DNA of 64,000 nt, from positions 124,001-188,000 of the forward strand of contig NZ_JAUTDN010000004.1 of NCBI RefSeq assembly GCF_030646155.1, written 5' to 3'. The DNA comes from Conexibacter sp. CPCC 205762 (lineage in GTDB: Bacteria; Actinomycetota; Thermoleophilia; Solirubrobacterales; Solirubrobacteraceae). The position numbers and the translations under genes were made by a program. How positions within the stretch are numbered: the first letter of the stretch is position 1; each line of letters begins with the position of its first letter. This document shows positions 1-8,537 of the stretch, in pieces. A model generated the notes under the pieces. The model saw only the letters and a program-made list of their open reading frames with translations. It was not told the DNA's origin and made no database searches.

Positions 1-130
1 TCTGCATGTCGTACCAGCCGCTCGCGCCCTTGCCGAGCTCGCCGATCAGGTCGGCGATCTGGTCGCGCGAGGCGCGCACGGGCAACGTCTGGCCATGGAA
101 GCCGATGATGATCTTCTGCTGCTCAGCCAT
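1..130 (-). CDS. Hypothetical protein, 3' end beyond the window
   Basis: The first 43 residues of a minus-strand gene are visible; it runs off the window at position 1. The ATG at 130-128 shares its A with the TGA stop of the epimerase gene upstream (TGATG junction), so the two are probably co-translated. The visible part begins MAEQQKIIIGFHGQ and contains a short amphipathic stretch around DQIADLIGEL. I do not recognise the family. Coupling to methylmalonyl-CoA epimerase is the only functional hint. Confidence 0.6.
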   Translation of the reverse strand, partial: MAEQQKIIIGFHGQTLPVRASRDQIADLIGELGKGASGWYDMQ

Positions 131-540
131 CAGTGTCTCTCCGCGGGTTGGACGATCTCGGTCAGCACGCCGCCGGTCGAGGCCGGGTGCAGGAAGGCGA
201 CCTTCGAGCCGCGGATGCCGGTGCGCGGCGTCTCGTCGATCAGCCGCAGGCCGGCGGCCTTCAGCGACGCCAGCGTCGCCACGACGTCCTCCACCTGGTA
301 GGCGACATGGTGGAGCCCGGGGCCCTTCTTCGCGAGGAACTTGCCGACCGGGGTCTCCGGGCCGAGCGGCTTCAGCAGCTCGACGTGGTTCTCGCCGACG
401 TCGAGCAGGATCGCCTCGACGCCCTGCTCCGTGACGGTCTCACGATGGACGACGGGCATTCCGAGCGCGCTCTCGTAGAGCGCGAGCGCTGCGTCGAGGT
501 CCTCGACGGCGACGCCGATGTGATCGATGCGGCCGAGCAT
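130..540 (-). CDS. mce: Methylmalonyl-CoA epimerase (VOC superfamily)
   Basis: A 136-residue protein of the vicinal oxygen chelate superfamily that interconverts (2R)- and (2S)-methylmalonyl-CoA in propionyl-CoA metabolism. Two beta-alpha-beta-beta-beta modules are visible. Expected metal ligands are present: the His in RIDHIGVAV near the N terminus, the His pair in GLHHVAYQV in the middle, and the Glu in LTEIVQP near the C terminus. Length matches the family (about 130-150). It starts at ATG 540 and overlaps the next minus-strand gene by one base. The pncB gene upstream ends 16 bases away, so it may be read from the M20-pncB transcript. No mutase genes are in view. Confidence 0.9.
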   Translation of the reverse strand: MLGRIDHIGVAVEDLDAALALYESALGMPVVHRETVTEQGVEAILLDVGENHVELLKPLGPETPVGKFLAKKGPGLHHVAYQVEDVVATLASLKAAGLRLIDETPRTGIRGSKVAFLHPASTGGVLTEIVQPAERH

Positions 541-555
541 GCGGCCGGAGCATAG

Positions 556-1653
556 CTACTCGACGCGTTGCAGCCGCGCGTTGGGCCGCTCGCCGCGGCC
601 GGCCTTCGCGCACGGCCGCCCGTCGACGCGCACGACGTCGGCGGTGTAGTCGTTCTCGCCGCGGATCAGCGAGGAGCCGACGCCGTAGGCGTCGACCGGC
701 ACGCCGTCGGCCTCGAAGCGGCCGATCCGCTCGGCGTCGAAGCCGCCGGAGACGACGATCCGCACGCGCTCGTGGCCGGCCGCGTCGAGCGCCGCGCGGA
801 CGTTCTCGACCAGTCGCACGTTGACGCCGGTCGGCTTGAAGTCGCCCAGCTCGCCCCACAGCGAGCGGTCGACCATCTGCTCGCCGGTGTCGAGGCGGAC
901 GCCCCACAGCCGCTCGCCGAGCGCGTCGGCGACCTGCAGCGCGGTCCCGACCGAGTCGTTCTCCCAGTCGACCAGCACGGTCACGTTGACCTCGGGGTGG
1001 TAGCGGTCGGCGAACTTCCGCGCCGCCGTCACCGTGTCGCCGCCGTAGGCCGCGATCAGCCCGTGCGGGACGGTGCCGATCCCGCGGCCGCCCCACCACG
1101 ACGCCTGCGCGTCGGTCGAGACGCCGATCGCGCCGGCGACGTGCGCCGCCCAGCCGTCGCCGGTCTGCACGAGCCAGTGGTCGTGGCGGGCGGGGAAGTA
1201 GAGCACCTGCTTGCCGGCAGCCGCCTCGACCACCTCGCGCACGTTGCGCATCACCAGCGAGCGGCGCGCGAGCGTGCCGAGGTAGACGGTCTCGAGGTGC
1301 GCGAAGAGCGTGTAGTCGCCGGCGATCTCCAGCACCGGCTCGCGCGGGGCGATCTCCTCGCCCTCGTGCAGCGCGCGCACCTCGAGCTGGTCCCAGCCGG
1401 GGATCCAGACGCCGTCGTCGCCGCGGCGGCCGGCGCCGAGCTTGAGGATCGCGATCGCCTCGTCGATCCCGCCAAGCAGCGAGTCGCGCTTCTGGAACGC
1501 CTGCACGAGCACCTGCGGATGACGGCCGTCGGCCTCGAGCAGCTGCTTGGTCGAGACGAAGTAGGCGTCGGAGTACCAGCCGTCGCGGATCCGCTCGACC
1601 GGCAGCCGGAAGGTCGCGGGGTCCAGGCGGGTGGGCTGGACGATCCCGCTCAT
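556..1653 (-). CDS. pncB: Nicotinate phosphoribosyltransferase
   Basis: A 365-residue enzyme of the Preiss-Handler NAD salvage route: nicotinate plus PRPP gives nicotinate mononucleotide. Recognisable stretches are the N-terminal DGWYSDAYFVSTKQLLE, the central GTVPHGLIAAYGGDTVTAA with its conserved His, WENDSVGTALQVADALG, WGVRLDTGEQM, and IVVSGGFDAERIGRF followed by DAYGVGSSL, the phosphate-binding end of the barrel. It is shorter than the E. coli enzyme (about 400) and resembles compact archaeal/actinobacterial forms. The start ATG overlaps the stop of the upstream M20 peptidase gene (ATGA), implying translational coupling. Confidence 0.92.
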   Translation of the reverse strand: MSGIVQPTRLDPATFRLPVERIRDGWYSDAYFVSTKQLLEADGRHPQVLVQAFQKRDSLLGGIDEAIAILKLGAGRRGDDGVWIPGWDQLEVRALHEGEEIAPREPVLEIAGDYTLFAHLETVYLGTLARRSLVMRNVREVVEAAAGKQVLYFPARHDHWLVQTGDGWAAHVAGAIGVSTDAQASWWGGRGIGTVPHGLIAAYGGDTVTAARKFADRYHPEVNVTVLVDWENDSVGTALQVADALGERLWGVRLDTGEQMVDRSLWGELGDFKPTGVNVRLVENVRAALDAAGHERVRIVVSGGFDAERIGRFEADGVPVDAYGVGSSLIRGENDYTADVVRVDGRPCAKAGRGERPNARLQRVE

Positions 1654-2954
1654 CTGAGCAGTTCGACGATCACGTCACGGTAGAAGGTCGCGGCGAAGCC
1701 GAGGTCGCGCACGTCGATCCGCTCGTTGGCGGAGTGGACGAGCGGGGCCGTCTCGAAGCGCGACTGGTGCAGCTGCGGGAAGAAGCCGTACGCGACGCAG
1801 TCGGGGAAGGCGGCGCGGAAGTGGCGCGAGTCGGTGAAGCCGGGCAGGATCAGCGGGACGGTCGCGCCGGCCGGGTCCTGCGAGCCGATCCAGCCGTTGA
1901 TCGCCTCGCGCAGGCGAGAGCCGAGCGGCGAGCCGTTGCCGGAGATGCGCGTGTCCCACTCGATCCGCCAGCCGTCCTGCGGGCCGAGCACCTGCTCGAT
2001 CGCGCGCTCGACGGCCTCCTGGCCGAGGCCGGGCGGGACGCGGCAGTCGACCTTCAGCTCGGCGCGGCTGGGGATCACGTTGATCTTCTGCGAGGCGGAG
2101 ACGCGCGTCGGCGTCAGCGTGACGCCGAACATCGGCTCGAACAGCGGGATCATCCGCGGGTCGGCCTGCTCGATGCGGGCGAGCGCGCCAACCGGGTCCG
2201 CGGGATCCTCGCCGAGGCCGCGCAGGAACGCGGCCGGCGCCTCGGTCAGCTCGTACTGCGGCTGCCGCGTCGCGAGCCGCTCCAGCAGCGGCGCCAGCTT
2301 CAGCAGCGCGTTGTCGCCCATCTTCGGCTGTGAGGCGTGGCCGGCCACGCCCTCGGTCACGAGCGTGAAGCGGAAGACGCCCTTCTCGGCGACGCAGACG
2401 CCGTAGCGGCGTCTGCCGCGGTACTCGAACTGCTCGCCGCCGCCCTCGTTGAGCAGGTAGTCGCAGCGGACCTTGTCGGGATGCTGCTGCGTCAGCCACT
2501 GGGCGCCGAGCGCGCCGCCGGTCTCCTCGTCGACGACCGACATCACGAGCAGGTCGCCCTTCTTCGGGCGCCAGCCCTCGCGCGCCAGCGCCGTCGCGGC
2601 GGCGATCTCGGCCGCCACCTGCGACTTCATGTCGAGCGCGCCACGGCCCCACAGGAAGCCGTCTGCGATGTCGCCCGACCAGGGGTCGTGCTGCCATTCG
2701 CGCGGGTGGGCGAGGACCGTGTCGACATGGCCGAGCAGGCCCAGCACCGGGCCCGGCTGCTCCCCGCGCAGCCGCGCGACGAGGTTCGGCCGCTCCTCCT
2801 CCGCCCCCAGCAGCTCGACCTCGAAGCCGGCCGCGGTCAGGTGCGCGGCGAGGTACTCCTGGCAGGCGCGTTCGTTGCCGGGCGGGTTGACCGTGTCGAA
2901 CTGGATCAGCCGCTGCAGCAGCTCGGTCGTCTCGGACTGGAGATCGGCGGGCAT
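1650..2954 (-). CDS. M20 family metallopeptidase/deacylase
   Basis: A 434-residue zinc-dependent amidohydrolase of the M20 (ArgE/DapE/ACY1/CPG2) family. Ligand motifs are in order: LGHVDTV (first His, Asp), WGRGALDMK (bridging Asp), VDEETGGALG (catalytic Glu pair), NEGGG, and a late H near VHSANERID. The dimerisation domain sits between. The substrate is not clear; aminoacylase or carboxypeptidase-like activity is most likely and I would not call it DapE. The chosen ATG at 2954 begins MPADLQSET, where family homology starts; the frame is open farther upstream but runs antisense into rarA. Its stop overlaps the pncB start. It is divergent from rarA with 34 bases between. Confidence 0.85.
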   Translation of the reverse strand: MPADLQSETTELLQRLIQFDTVNPPGNERACQEYLAAHLTAAGFEVELLGAEEERPNLVARLRGEQPGPVLGLLGHVDTVLAHPREWQHDPWSGDIADGFLWGRGALDMKSQVAAEIAAATALAREGWRPKKGDLLVMSVVDEETGGALGAQWLTQQHPDKVRCDYLLNEGGGEQFEYRGRRRYGVCVAEKGVFRFTLVTEGVAGHASQPKMGDNALLKLAPLLERLATRQPQYELTEAPAAFLRGLGEDPADPVGALARIEQADPRMIPLFEPMFGVTLTPTRVSASQKINVIPSRAELKVDCRVPPGLGQEAVERAIEQVLGPQDGWRIEWDTRISGNGSPLGSRLREAINGWIGSQDPAGATVPLILPGFTDSRHFRAAFPDCVAYGFFPQLHQSRFETAPLVHSANERIDVRDLGFAATFYRDVIVELLR

Positions 2955-2988
2955 CGCGGTGATGCTAATGGTGCGCCAGACTTGCGGC

Positions 2989-4272
2989 ATGTCATCGCTG
3001 TTCGAGCCGCCGGAACCGAGCGCCGCCGAGAAGCGCGCAGGTGCGCCGCTGGCGGCGCGGATGCGGCCGGCGACACTCGCGGAGTACGTCGGCCAGCAGC
3101 ACCTGCTGCACGAAGGCGCGCCGCTGCGGGTCGCGATCGAGTCGGGCAGACCGCACTCGATGATCCTCCACGGCCCGCCGGGGACCGGCAAGACGACGCT
3201 CGCGCGGATCGTCGCCGCCAGCGCCGACGCCGTCTTCGAGGAGCTGAGCGCCGTGCAGGCCGGCAGACCGGAGGTGCGCGCGGTGATCGAGCGGGCCGAG
3301 GGACGCCGTCGCACGGGCAGGCGGACGGTCTTCTTCCTCGACGAGATCCACCGCTTCAACAAGGCGCAGCAGGACGCGCTGCTGCCGGCCGTCGAGGAGG
3401 GGCTCGTGACGCTGATCGGCGCGACGACCGAGAACCCCTCCTACGAGGTCAACGGCGCGCTGCTGTCGCGGGCGCGCGTCTACGAGCTGAGAGAGCTGAG
3501 CGACGACGACGTGCGGACGCTGCTGCGGCGCGCGATCGAGCGCAGAGAGCTGGGGCTCGTGCAGGTCGACGACGAGGCGGTCGAGCTGCTGACGGCGCGC
3601 GCGGCCGGCGATGCGCGCACCGCGCTCGGCGCGCTGGAGCGGGCGGCGATGACGGCGCCGGAGAGCCGCGTCACGGTCGAGCATGCGGGCGAGGCGCTGG
3701 CCGGCCGGATCCTTCATTACGACCGCGCGGGCGACAACCACTACGACACGATCTCGGCCTGGATCAAGGCGACGCGCGGCTCCGACCCCGACGCCTCGCT
3801 CTACTACCTCGCGGTGATGCTGGAGGGCGGCGAGGACCCGCGCTTCATCGCCCGGCGGATGGTGATCCTCGCCAGCGAGGACGTCGGCAACGCCGACCCG
3901 CAGGCGCTCGTCGTCGCGACCTCGACGGCGGCCGCGGTCGAGCTGGTCGGGCTGCCGGAGGGCGCCCACGCGCTCGCGCAGTGCGCCGTCTACCTGGCGC
4001 TGGCGCCGAAGTCGAACGCTGCCTACAAAGCGCTTGGCCGAGCACGCGAGTTCGTGCGCAGAAACGGCGCCGCGAGACCGCCTGCCGCACTCCGCTCGGG
4101 CGGCCGCGGCGAGGGCTACGACTACCCGCACGACCGTCCCGGGCACGTCTCACCGCAGGAGCTGCTGCCGGAGTCGGTCGCCGGCACGCGCTTCTGGCAG
4201 CCGACCGCGACCGAGAGAGCGCTCGGCGAGCGCCACGAGCGGATCCGCAGAGCGCGGGGAAAGCAGCCCTAG
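2989..4272 (+). CDS. rarA: Replication-associated recombination protein A (AAA+ ATPase)
   Basis: A 427-residue MgsA/RarA/WRNIP1-type clamp-loader-like AAA+ ATPase that acts at stalled replication forks. Visible: RMRPATLAEYVGQQHLL (family N-terminal box), Walker A GPPGTGKTT, Walker B FFLDEIHRFNKAQQDALL, sensor 1 IGATTENPSYEVNGALLSR with arginine finger, then the C-terminal tetramerisation region with DNHYDTISAWIKATRGSDPDASLYYLA and ASEDVGNADPQ. Length fits (about 420-450). The ATG at 2989 is chosen because MSSLFEP matches how family members begin; the frame stays open upstream without similarity. Its TAG stop shares a CTAG palindrome with the convergent oxygenase gene. Confidence 0.95.
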   Translation: MSSLFEPPEPSAAEKRAGAPLAARMRPATLAEYVGQQHLLHEGAPLRVAIESGRPHSMILHGPPGTGKTTLARIVAASADAVFEELSAVQAGRPEVRAVIERAEGRRRTGRRTVFFLDEIHRFNKAQQDALLPAVEEGLVTLIGATTENPSYEVNGALLSRARVYELRELSDDDVRTLLRRAIERRELGLVQVDDEAVELLTARAAGDARTALGALERAAMTAPESRVTVEHAGEALAGRILHYDRAGDNHYDTISAWIKATRGSDPDASLYYLAVMLEGGEDPRFIARRMVILASEDVGNADPQALVVATSTAAAVELVGLPEGAHALAQCAVYLALAPKSNAAYKALGRAREFVRRNGAARPPAALRSGGRGEGYDYPHDRPGHVSPQELLPESVAGTRFWQPTATERALGERHERIRRARGKQP

Positions 4273-5090
4273 GCCGGCTGCGGCAGCTGCGGCCGGGCGA
4301 AGCGGAAGCGGCCCGGCATCAGCGGCAGCAGCACGCGACGGGCGTACTCCTGGCCGCCGCGCAGCGCGAGCCCTCTCGCGGGATCCCAGCGGAAGCCGTA
4401 GAGCCGCCGGATCGGCCGCGGCAGCAGGCCGACGGTGGCGAAGTTCGCATACTCCAGCAGCGGCCGCAGATGCAGCGGCACCGGCGGTTTCAGCACGATC
4501 TGGACGGCCGTCCGCCGTGCCTCCTCGCTGACGTGCAGGTCGCCGCTGGCGAGCATGCCGCGCATGTACTGGTCGAAGCCCTCGATCGTCTCGGGCATCT
4601 CGTCCTCGCGCAGCCCGAAGAGCCGGCCGAAGACGCGGTAGTCGCGCCAGTAGGCGTCGCGCTCATCGCGCGTGAGGCGCCCGACGTAGCGCTCGTGCAC
4701 GACGATCCCGGAGTCGACCAGCGTCGCGAGGATCCACATCAGCAGCCGCGGGTCGTCGGCGGCGTACGGCGTGCCGGCGGGGAAGTGGCCGGCCGGCTCG
4801 GCCAGCTCGCCGCGGATGCCGCCGTGCACTCTGCGCACGATCGCGGTCACCCGCTCGGCCTCGGCGCGCGGGCCGAAGACGACGAGGTTGACCGCCAGCG
4901 CGGTGCGGTGGAGCCGCTCGTAGGGCTCGTCGAGCGCGCCGGTGTGGGCGAAGAAGCCGGCGAACGCGACCGGGTGCGCGGCCTGCATCAGCAGCGCGCG
5001 CGGCCCCGCCAGCGCGACGATCTGCTCGCGATGGACGCGGCGGATCATCGCGTCGTCGTCGTAGACCCCCGGATGCGTACTCATGTCCAT
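4269..5090 (-). CDS. Oxygenase MpaB family protein (DUF2236)
   Basis: A 273-residue protein of the MpaB/latex-clearing-protein-like (DUF2236) family, heme-associated proteins of mostly unknown substrate. Visible: the N-terminal IRRVHREQIVALAGPRALLMQAAHPVAFAGF in segments typical of the family, VVFGP, the middle DPRLLMWILATLVDSG, and the C-terminal YGFRWDP. Conserved His residues in the first third (HREQ, AAHPVAF) are candidate heme ligands. Two ATGs (5090 and 5084) are possible; no clear ribosome-binding site decides. It is divergent from the APH-like kinase gene and convergent with rarA, with which it shares a CTAG at the stop codons. Confidence 0.82.
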   Translation of the reverse strand: MDMSTHPGVYDDDAMIRRVHREQIVALAGPRALLMQAAHPVAFAGFFAHTGALDEPYERLHRTALAVNLVVFGPRAEAERVTAIVRRVHGGIRGELAEPAGHFPAGTPYAADDPRLLMWILATLVDSGIVVHERYVGRLTRDERDAYWRDYRVFGRLFGLREDEMPETIEGFDQYMRGMLASGDLHVSEEARRTAVQIVLKPPVPLHLRPLLEYANFATVGLLPRPIRRLYGFRWDPARGLALRGGQEYARRVLLPLMPGRFRFARPQLPQPA

Positions 5091-5135
5091 CGAGGGTACG
5101 AGGCAGCCGGCCGGTCGGTTCGCGATGCTCTGACC

Positions 5136-6038
5136 ATGGAGGTCGCCGCCCAGCTCGCCGCGCTGCGCCGTCGCTGGGCGGGATACTGGCCGAGCGCCGA
5201 CACGAGCGCGATCGCCGCCGACGTGGACGCCCGTCTCGAAGCGGCCGTCGGCGCGTGGGATCTGGCCGCGCCGCAGCCGTTGCCGGGCGGTCACGTCGCG
5301 CTCGTGCTGGTGACGGGCGACGGCGTGCTGAAGCTCAACCCGCGCGGCCACGCCGACGCCGCCGAGCTGGCCGGCGAGGGCGCGGCGCTGGCGCACTGGG
5401 CGCCGAGCGGCGCCGTCCCGCGCCTGCTCGCCAGCCGCGACGACGGCTTCACGCTGCTGCTGGAGCGGCTGCGCCCCGGCACCACGCTCGACGCCGCCGG
5501 CCTGTCGTGGGACGAGCGTCTCACCGCGACGGGCGCGCTCGCGGCGCGGCTGCACGCTGCCGGCGCGGCTCCGGACGCCTGTCCGCACATCTCCGGCGCC
5601 TACGCCCGCGGCTGGCGCGAGGCGCTCGCGCGCGATCCGGCCGCGCTCGCCGAGCTGGAGGCGCTGCTGGCCGCGCGCGACGACGACGTGCTGCTGCACG
5701 CCGACCTGCACGGCGGCAACGTGCTGCGCGCCGGCGACGGCTGGCGCGCGATCGATCCGCACGGCGTCCGCGGCGACCGCCACGCCGACGTCTGGGCGCT
5801 GATCGACCCGCTCGCGCCGCCGCTGCCCGCGGACCCGCGGGACGCTGCCGCGCAGGCCCGCGCCGCGATCGCGACCTACGCCGCGGCAGCACGGCTCGCG
5901 CCCGAGCGAGCGACCGCCTGGGCGCGCCTCCGGGCGCGCGCCGAGGCGCTCGCGATCGACGCCGACGGCGACCGCGCCGACCCGCACGACCGCGCCTGGG
6001 CGCAGCGGCTCCACCGCTTCGCGGACGCGACGAGCTGA
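5136..6038 (+). CDS. Aminoglycoside/hydroxyurea phosphotransferase-like kinase
   Basis: A 300-residue protein with the APH fold, closest in pattern to the APH(6)/hydroxyurea-kinase family (streptomycin 6-kinase type). Key features: HVALVLVTGDGVLKLNP (lysine of the N-lobe), the catalytic loop LLHADLHGGNVLR (Asp and Asn) and the metal-binding WRAIDPHGVRGDRHADVWALID. Family length is about 270-310. Whether it phosphorylates an antibiotic or a cell metabolite cannot be told. The ATG at 5136 is the first after the divergent oxygenase start, 45 bases away. Chromosomal core context argues against an acquired resistance gene. Confidence 0.8.
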   Translation: MEVAAQLAALRRRWAGYWPSADTSAIAADVDARLEAAVGAWDLAAPQPLPGGHVALVLVTGDGVLKLNPRGHADAAELAGEGAALAHWAPSGAVPRLLASRDDGFTLLLERLRPGTTLDAAGLSWDERLTATGALAARLHAAGAAPDACPHISGAYARGWREALARDPAALAELEALLAARDDDVLLHADLHGGNVLRAGDGWRAIDPHGVRGDRHADVWALIDPLAPPLPADPRDAAAQARAAIATYAAAARLAPERATAWARLRARAEALAIDADGDRADPHDRAWAQRLHRFADATS

Positions 6039-6082
6039 GCCGCTGACGCATGGGCGCGCGGCGAAGCGCGTAGGCTGGTCTC

Positions 6083-6820
6083 ATGCCAGCACAGGCCTAT
6101 GCGGGCAAAGAATGCGTCTGCCAGTACCGCAAGGGAATCTGCGACCAGACCTGCGTCCGCGACATGCTCGACACGCCGTTCTACATCGCGTGTCTGAAGT
6201 TGAGAGGACGGCGCAGCCTCGTCGTCGGCGGCGGTGACGTCGGCCTCGAGAAGGTCGAGGGACTGCTCGCCTGCGACGGCGACGTGACCGTCGTCGCGCC
6301 CGACCTGCAGCCCGAGCTGCAGCGGCTCGCCGACGAGGGCTCGATCCAGTGGATCGCCCGCGCCTACGAGCCGGCCGACCTCGAGGGCACCTTCATGGTG
6401 ATCGCGGCGACGAACGACTCCGAGGTCAACATCGGCGTCTACGACGACGCCGAGAAGCGGGCGATGCTCGTCAACGTCGTCGACGTGCCGCCGCTCTGCA
6501 ACTTCATCCTGCCGGCGATCGTCCGCACCGGGCCGCTGGCGATCGCGATCTCGACGGCGGGCGCCTCGCCGGCGCTGGCGAAGCGGATGAAGAGCGAGAT
6601 CTCGCAGCTGTTCGGCGAGGACTACGCGCGCCTGGCGGTGATGCTCAACGACGCCCGCGGCTGGGCCAAGTCGACGCTGCCGACCTACCAGGAGCGCAAG
6701 GACTTCTTCGAGGGGATCGTCAACGGCGCCCCCGACCCGATCGAGCTGATCCGCGCCAACGACGAGCAGGCGGTGCTGGACATCATCGCCGCCGCCCAGC
6801 GCACCCACACGCCGGCGTAG
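6083..6820 (+). CDS. Precorrin-2 dehydrogenase/sirohydrochlorin ferrochelatase (siroheme synthase N-terminal type) with Cys-rich leader
   Basis: A 245-residue MET8/CysG-N-like enzyme: NAD-dependent oxidation of precorrin-2 to sirohydrochlorin and possibly iron insertion. Rossmann motif [20 protein letters not shown] near residue 50, [47 protein letters not shown] follow in family order. Unusual is a roughly 30-residue N-terminal extension with four cysteines (C11, C13, C20, C24) before the normal start of the fold at [12 protein letters not shown]; it could bind a metal. The partner methyltransferase CobA is fused to HemD 7 kb downstream at 13689-15194, so the CysG activities are split between two genes. 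Confidence 0.88.
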   Translation: MPAQAYAGKECVCQYRKGICDQTCVRDMLDTPFYIACLKLRGRRSLVVGGGDVGLEKVEGLLACDGDVTVVAPDLQPELQRLADEGSIQWIARAYEPADLEGTFMVIAATNDSEVNIGVYDDAEKRAMLVNVVDVPPLCNFILPAIVRTGPLAIAISTAGASPALAKRMKSEISQLFGEDYARLAVMLNDARGWAKSTLPTYQERKDFFEGIVNGAPDPIELIRANDEQAVLDIIAAAQRTHTPA

Positions 6821-6867
6821 GAGGCGGGTGTCCGCTTTCGCTCGCGGGCTCCGTCTCAACAGGTGAC

Positions 6868-8019
6868 ATGGATCTCGACCTCCTCATCGCCACCCACCGC
6901 CGGCCGATCGAGCGCCACCTGCGCCGCTACGTCGGCGACGCCGGCCTCGCCGAGGATCTCGCCCAGGAGGTCTTCCTGCGGGCCTGGCTGCACGCCCCGC
7001 GCGACGTCTCCGACGAGCGCCAGCGCGCCTGGCTCTTCCGCGTCGCCCGCAACGCCGCGATCGATCAGCTGCGCGCTCGCCGCCCGCACGACGACGCCGC
7101 CCTGCTCGACGACCTCGCCGCCGCCAACGCGGCGCCGGTCGAGGACCACGACGAGCGGCTCGCGATCGAGGCGGCGCTGGCGCAGCTGCCGGCACGCGAG
7201 CGGGCGCTCGTGACGCTCCAGTTCGCCGGCTTCGGCCCGACCGACGCCGCCCGCCTGCTGCAGACGACGCCGGAGGCGGCGCGCAAGCGGCTGACCCGCG
7301 CCCGCGAGCGCTTCCGCATCGTCTACGCCGGTCTACGGCCCGCCGACGAGCCGCCGCTGGTGCTGCTGGTCGCGCGTGACGAGCAGCCGGAGATCTACGA
7401 GCAGTGGCTCGGCGGCGGCGAGCTGCGCGTCCGCCGCGTCACGCCCGAGGACGCCTCGCGCCAGCTCGCGACGGCGCACGCGCTGGTGCTGACCGGCGAC
7501 ACGCACGACATCCATCCGGCCGTCTACGGCCAGCCGATCCGCGCCGCCCGCAACCCGCGCCTGGAGGCCGACGTGACCGACCTCGGCGTCCTGCGCGAGG
7601 CGCTCGCGACGCGGATGCCGGTGCTCGGCATCTGCCGCGGCCACCAGCTGATCAACATCGCCCGCGGCGGCACGCTGCATCAGGACCTGAGCGAGATCGG
7701 CCACCGCGACGACCACAGCGGCGGCACGCACGCGATCGGCACCGCGGCCGGCACGCTGTCGCGCAGGATCCTCGGTGCGCGCGCGGCGGTCCCGACGCTC
7801 CACCACCAGGCGGTCGACCGCTTGGGCCGGGGCCTCACCGTCACCTCGACCGCGAGTGACGGGCTGATCGAGGCGGTCGAGGATCCGCGCCTGCCGTTCG
7901 CCGTCGGCGTCCAGTGGCACGCGGAGCTGCCGGAGGCCAGCGACGCCGGCCGGCGGCTGCGCGACGGGCTCGTCGAGGCGGCGCACGCCCACGCGGGCAT
8001 CCAGCCGCTCGCGGCGTAG
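6868..8019 (+). CDS. ECF-type sigma factor fused to class I glutamine amidotransferase-like (peptidase C26/PuuD) domain
   Basis: One uninterrupted 383-residue frame joins two unrelated proteins. Residues about 1-75 are sigma region 2 (LAEDLAQEVFLRAW, AWLFRVARNAAIDQLRARR) and about 95-152 are sigma region 4 (ALAQLPARERALVTLQF, then the helix-turn-helix up to AARKRLTRARERF). Residues about 162-383 are a GATase1 domain of gamma-glutamyl-GABA hydrolase type: LTGDTHDIHP (209-217), nucleophile elbow GICRGHQ with Cys256, LHHQAVDRLG, and GVQWHAE with His351 and Glu353, so the Cys-His-Glu triad is intact. The ATG at 6868 follows AGGTGAC. No anti-sigma gene is adjacent. The linker is short (about 10 residues). 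Substrate and target promoters are unknown. Confidence 0.88.
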   Translation: MDLDLLIATHRRPIERHLRRYVGDAGLAEDLAQEVFLRAWLHAPRDVSDERQRAWLFRVARNAAIDQLRARRPHDDAALLDDLAAANAAPVEDHDERLAIEAALAQLPARERALVTLQFAGFGPTDAARLLQTTPEAARKRLTRARERFRIVYAGLRPADEPPLVLLVARDEQPEIYEQWLGGGELRVRRVTPEDASRQLATAHALVLTGDTHDIHPAVYGQPIRAARNPRLEADVTDLGVLREALATRMPVLGICRGHQLINIARGGTLHQDLSEIGHRDDHSGGTHAIGTAAGTLSRRILGARAAVPTLHHQAVDRLGRGLTVTSTASDGLIEAVEDPRLPFAVGVQWHAELPEASDAGRRLRDGLVEAAHAHAGIQPLAA

Positions 8020-8046
8020 CGCGCCGCGGGTGCAAGACTTGCGCGT

Positions 8047-8526
8047 GTGAGCGAGCCGCTGACCCACCTCGACGCTGACGGCCGCGCCCGCATGGTCGAC
8101 GTCGGCGCGAAGGCGGTCAGCGACCGCCGCGCCGTCGCCCGCGCGCTGGTGCGGATGGCGCCGGCGACCGCCGCCGCGGTGCGCGACGGCAACGCGCCCA
8201 AGGGCGACGTGATCGCGGTCGCGCGGATCGCCGGGATCCAGGCGGCGAAGCGGACCTCCGAGCTGATCCCGCTCTGCCACGGGCTGCCGCTGTCGTTCGT
8301 CGACGTCGCCGCCGCGATCGACGCCGAGGCGGGCACGATCACGCTCACGAGCGAGGCCCGCACGAGTGCCCAGACCGGCGTCGAGATGGAGGCGCTGACG
8401 GCCGCGTCGGTCGCCGCGCTGACCGTCTACGACATGGTGAAGGGCCTGGAGAAGGGCGTCGAGATCGCCGAGGTCGTGCTGCTGGAGAAGTCCGGCGGGC
8501 GCTCGGGAACCTGGACGCGTCAGTAG
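8047..8526 (+). CDS. moaC: Cyclic pyranopterin monophosphate synthase MoaC
   Basis: A 159-residue molybdenum cofactor enzyme that converts the MoaA product 3',8-cyclo-GTP to cPMP. Family motifs are all visible: [16 protein letters not shown] at the start, [31 protein letters not shown] with the active-site residues, [29 protein letters not shown], and [10 protein letters not shown] at the end. Length is typical. It begins with GTG at 8047, 27 bases after the sigma-amidotransferase fusion and followed 11 bases later by the MogA/MoaB-like gene. MoaA is not in the window. Confidence 0.95.
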   Translation: MSEPLTHLDADGRARMVDVGAKAVSDRRAVARALVRMAPATAAAVRDGNAPKGDVIAVARIAGIQAAKRTSELIPLCHGLPLSFVDVAAAIDAEAGTITLTSEARTSAQTGVEMEALTAASVAALTVYDMVKGLEKGVEIAEVVLLEKSGGRSGTWTRQ

Positions 8527-8537
8527 TCTCCGCCGCG

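Noticed and set aside
2337..5135. Very long plus-strand open frame running antisense through the M20 gene and across rarA
   Set aside because: No start signal and no recognisable domain; Arg/Ala-rich shadow typical of high-GC DNA. Only the 3' part (from 5136) encodes the kinase.
5136..6038. Acquired antibiotic resistance gene
   Set aside because: Same base composition as neighbours, no mobile elements; more likely a native kinase of unknown substrate.
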